A stretch of 64,000 nucleotides of DNA from positions 62,001 to 126,000 of the forward strand of contig NZ_ARQE01000010.1 in NCBI RefSeq assembly GCF_000382705.1, read 5' to 3'. The DNA comes from Aureimonas ureilytica DSM 18598 = NBRC 106430 (GTDB lineage Bacteria > Pseudomonadota > Alphaproteobacteria > Rhizobiales > Rhizobiaceae). The notes beneath the pieces were generated by a model. That model had not been told where the DNA came from and did not search any database. It saw only the letters and a program-made list of their open reading frames with translations. Positions 62,064-64,000 of this stretch are shown here, piece by piece (the stretch's first letter is position 1; each line of letters opens with the position of its first letter). The position numbers were made by a program, and so were the translations under genes.

Positions 62064-62309
62064 TCAAGCGCCATGCTCGGCGTTCAGCTCTCGCAGAAGC
62101 TCATCGAAATCGAGATCGGTCGCAGGGCCGCTCTCGACGCCTTCGCGGATCGCCTCGCGCAGGGCCTGAAGCTTGGTTTCGCGCTCCTCCAGAAGCCGCA
62201 GCCCGGCTCGCACGACTTCGCTGGCGGAGCCGTAACGGCCATCGCGAACCTGCTCGGCGATGAAATCCGAGAAATGGTCTCCCAGAACGATGGATGTATT
62301 TCTGCTCAT
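62064..62309 (-). CDS. parD: ParD-family antitoxin
   Basis: 81 residues: MSRNTSIVLGDHFSDFIAEQ is the ribbon-helix-helix DNA-binding part; GRYGSASEVVRAGLRLLEER is the ParD hallmark; the rest binds the toxin. GGAGG is 5 bases before the chosen ATG; a start four codons upstream would remove the SD. Located upstream of the toxin gene, and preceded by a palindrome likely bound by ParD/ParDE. Confidence 0.93.
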   Translation of the reverse strand: MSRNTSIVLGDHFSDFIAEQVRDGRYGSASEVVRAGLRLLEERETKLQALREAIREGVESGPATDLDFDELLRELNAEHGA

Positions 62310-62318
62310 GAGGGCCTC

Positions 62319-62341
62319 CACTACCAGAATATGGTAGTGGA
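62319..62341. promoter_or_regulatory. ParD operator palindrome
   Basis: Perfect inverted repeat CCACTACCA (62319-62327) / TGGTAGTGG (62333-62341) with spacer GAATA. It lies 10 bases upstream of the parD ATG, partly over the ribosome site, and the A/T centre resembles a -10 box, so binding would shut off the module. Confidence 0.75.
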
Positions 62342-62367
62342 GGTGGATTAAGGAAGCAAGATCGGGC

Positions 62368-63466
<1,099 letters not shown>

Positions 63467-63474
<8 letters not shown>

Positions 63475-64000
63475 GGGCCAGTTCCCCCTTCGCGGTGCCC
63501 TTGGCCGCGTCCACGAAGGCGCGCCAGCAGGCGGCCCGGCGCGGCCCGGCGCCCTCGCGCTCGACACGGTCGAGCGGCGGGCGTTCCGTGGTGCAGCGCT
63601 CCACGGCGAAGCCGCAGCGCGGATGGAAGGCGCAGCCCGACGGCGGCCGGATGAGATTGGGCGGCCGGCCGGGGATCGGATCGACGCCCAGCGTGTCGCG
63701 GTCGACGCGCGGGATCGAGCCGAGCAGCGCCGCCGTATAGGGATGGGCGGGCGCGGCGAAGACGTCGTCGACGCGCCCCTCCTCCACGATGCGGCCCGCA
63801 TACATGACGGCGATCCGGTCGGCGACGCCGGCCACGACGCCGAGATCGTGAGTGATGAGGACGAGCGCGGTCTTTTCACCCGTCAGCTCGGCGAAGAGCT
63901 CGAGGATCTGCGCCTGGATCGTGACGTCCAGCGCCGTGGTCGGCTCGTCGGCGACGATGACCTTCGGCCGGCAGAGAAGCGCCATGGCGATCACCACGCG
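63467..64000 (-). CDS. oligopeptide/dipeptide ABC transporter ATP-binding protein (DppD/OppD type), partial
   Basis: C-terminal 177 residues of an ATPase that extends past the right edge. Walker B region [21 protein letters not shown]-loop [20 protein letters not shown], and the oligopeptide-family tail [18 protein letters not shown] / [18 protein letters not shown] with paired cysteines. The signature motif lies just outside the window. It is the upstream partner of the DppF-type gene. Confidence 0.9.

Overview
This window is high-GC (roughly two-thirds G+C), densely packed DNA from a free-living alphaproteobacterium, most probably of the order Hyphomicrobiales. The grounds are the FrcBCA fructose transporter with a divergent ROK regulator, a GapR/DUF2312 protein, a DUF29 protein, a RopB/Omp25-like porin-type protein and the codon usage. 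The family is not certain; an Aurantimonadaceae-like genome would fit but cannot be proved from this sequence. I saw no rRNA, tRNA or CRISPR.

Left part (1-25 kb): purine and urea catabolism. One leftward unit runs uraH-xdhA-xdhB-xdhC-(BMP-type nucleoside/purine ABC transporter: ATPase, permease, permease), with stop/start overlaps at most junctions. Divergent from it are an allantoinase/OHCU decarboxylase fusion (puuE-uraD) and ureidoglycolate lyase (allA). A PQQ glucose dehydrogenase, an unknown gene, a HAD phosphatase and a YjdM-like protein follow. A urease region then appears in two leftward blocks: ureD-ureA-hupE/ureJ-ureB and ureC-DUF29-ureE-ureF-ureG-8-oxoguanine deaminase. Three small exported proteins on the opposite strand lie inside the region. 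A 296-bp MITE-like element with CTAG target duplications sits exactly at the end of ureD. Functionally, xanthine and 8-oxoguanine would become urate, then allantoin, ureidoglycolate, glyoxylate and urea; urease uses the urea, and malate synthase G (51.4-53.6 kb) can use the glyoxylate. Urate oxidase and allantoicase are not in the window.

25-32 kb: an MfnE-like amino-acid-kinase-fold protein; a fusion of a lysine-poor MfnB-like domain with dihydroneopterin aldolase, coupled to kynureninase; a stand-alone Lrp-type RAM domain; an arylformamidase-like hydrolase; ferredoxin-NADP reductase; and nicotinate phosphoribosyltransferase.

31-46 kb: NCS2 urate/xanthine permease, gamma-glutamyltransferase, YihY, zinc alcohol dehydrogenase plus SDR, DUF1810, an apparently circularly permuted ROK protein, GapR, a bestrophin-like channel, an outer-membrane beta-barrel, several very small ORFs and a PAS/GGDEF/EAL protein.

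46-57 kb: a symporter-like membrane domain fused to a hot-dog thioesterase, CueR with its own 7-7-7 dyad, an L,D-transpeptidase lipoprotein, a ceramidase-like membrane protein, YqaA, malate synthase G, a periplasmic 5'-nucleotidase, and an SPFH/NfeD pair.

57-64 kb: a ROK repressor divergent from frcBCA, a ParDE toxin-antitoxin module with a palindromic operator, and the start of an oligopeptide (Dpp/Opp) ABC transporter whose two ATPases overlap.
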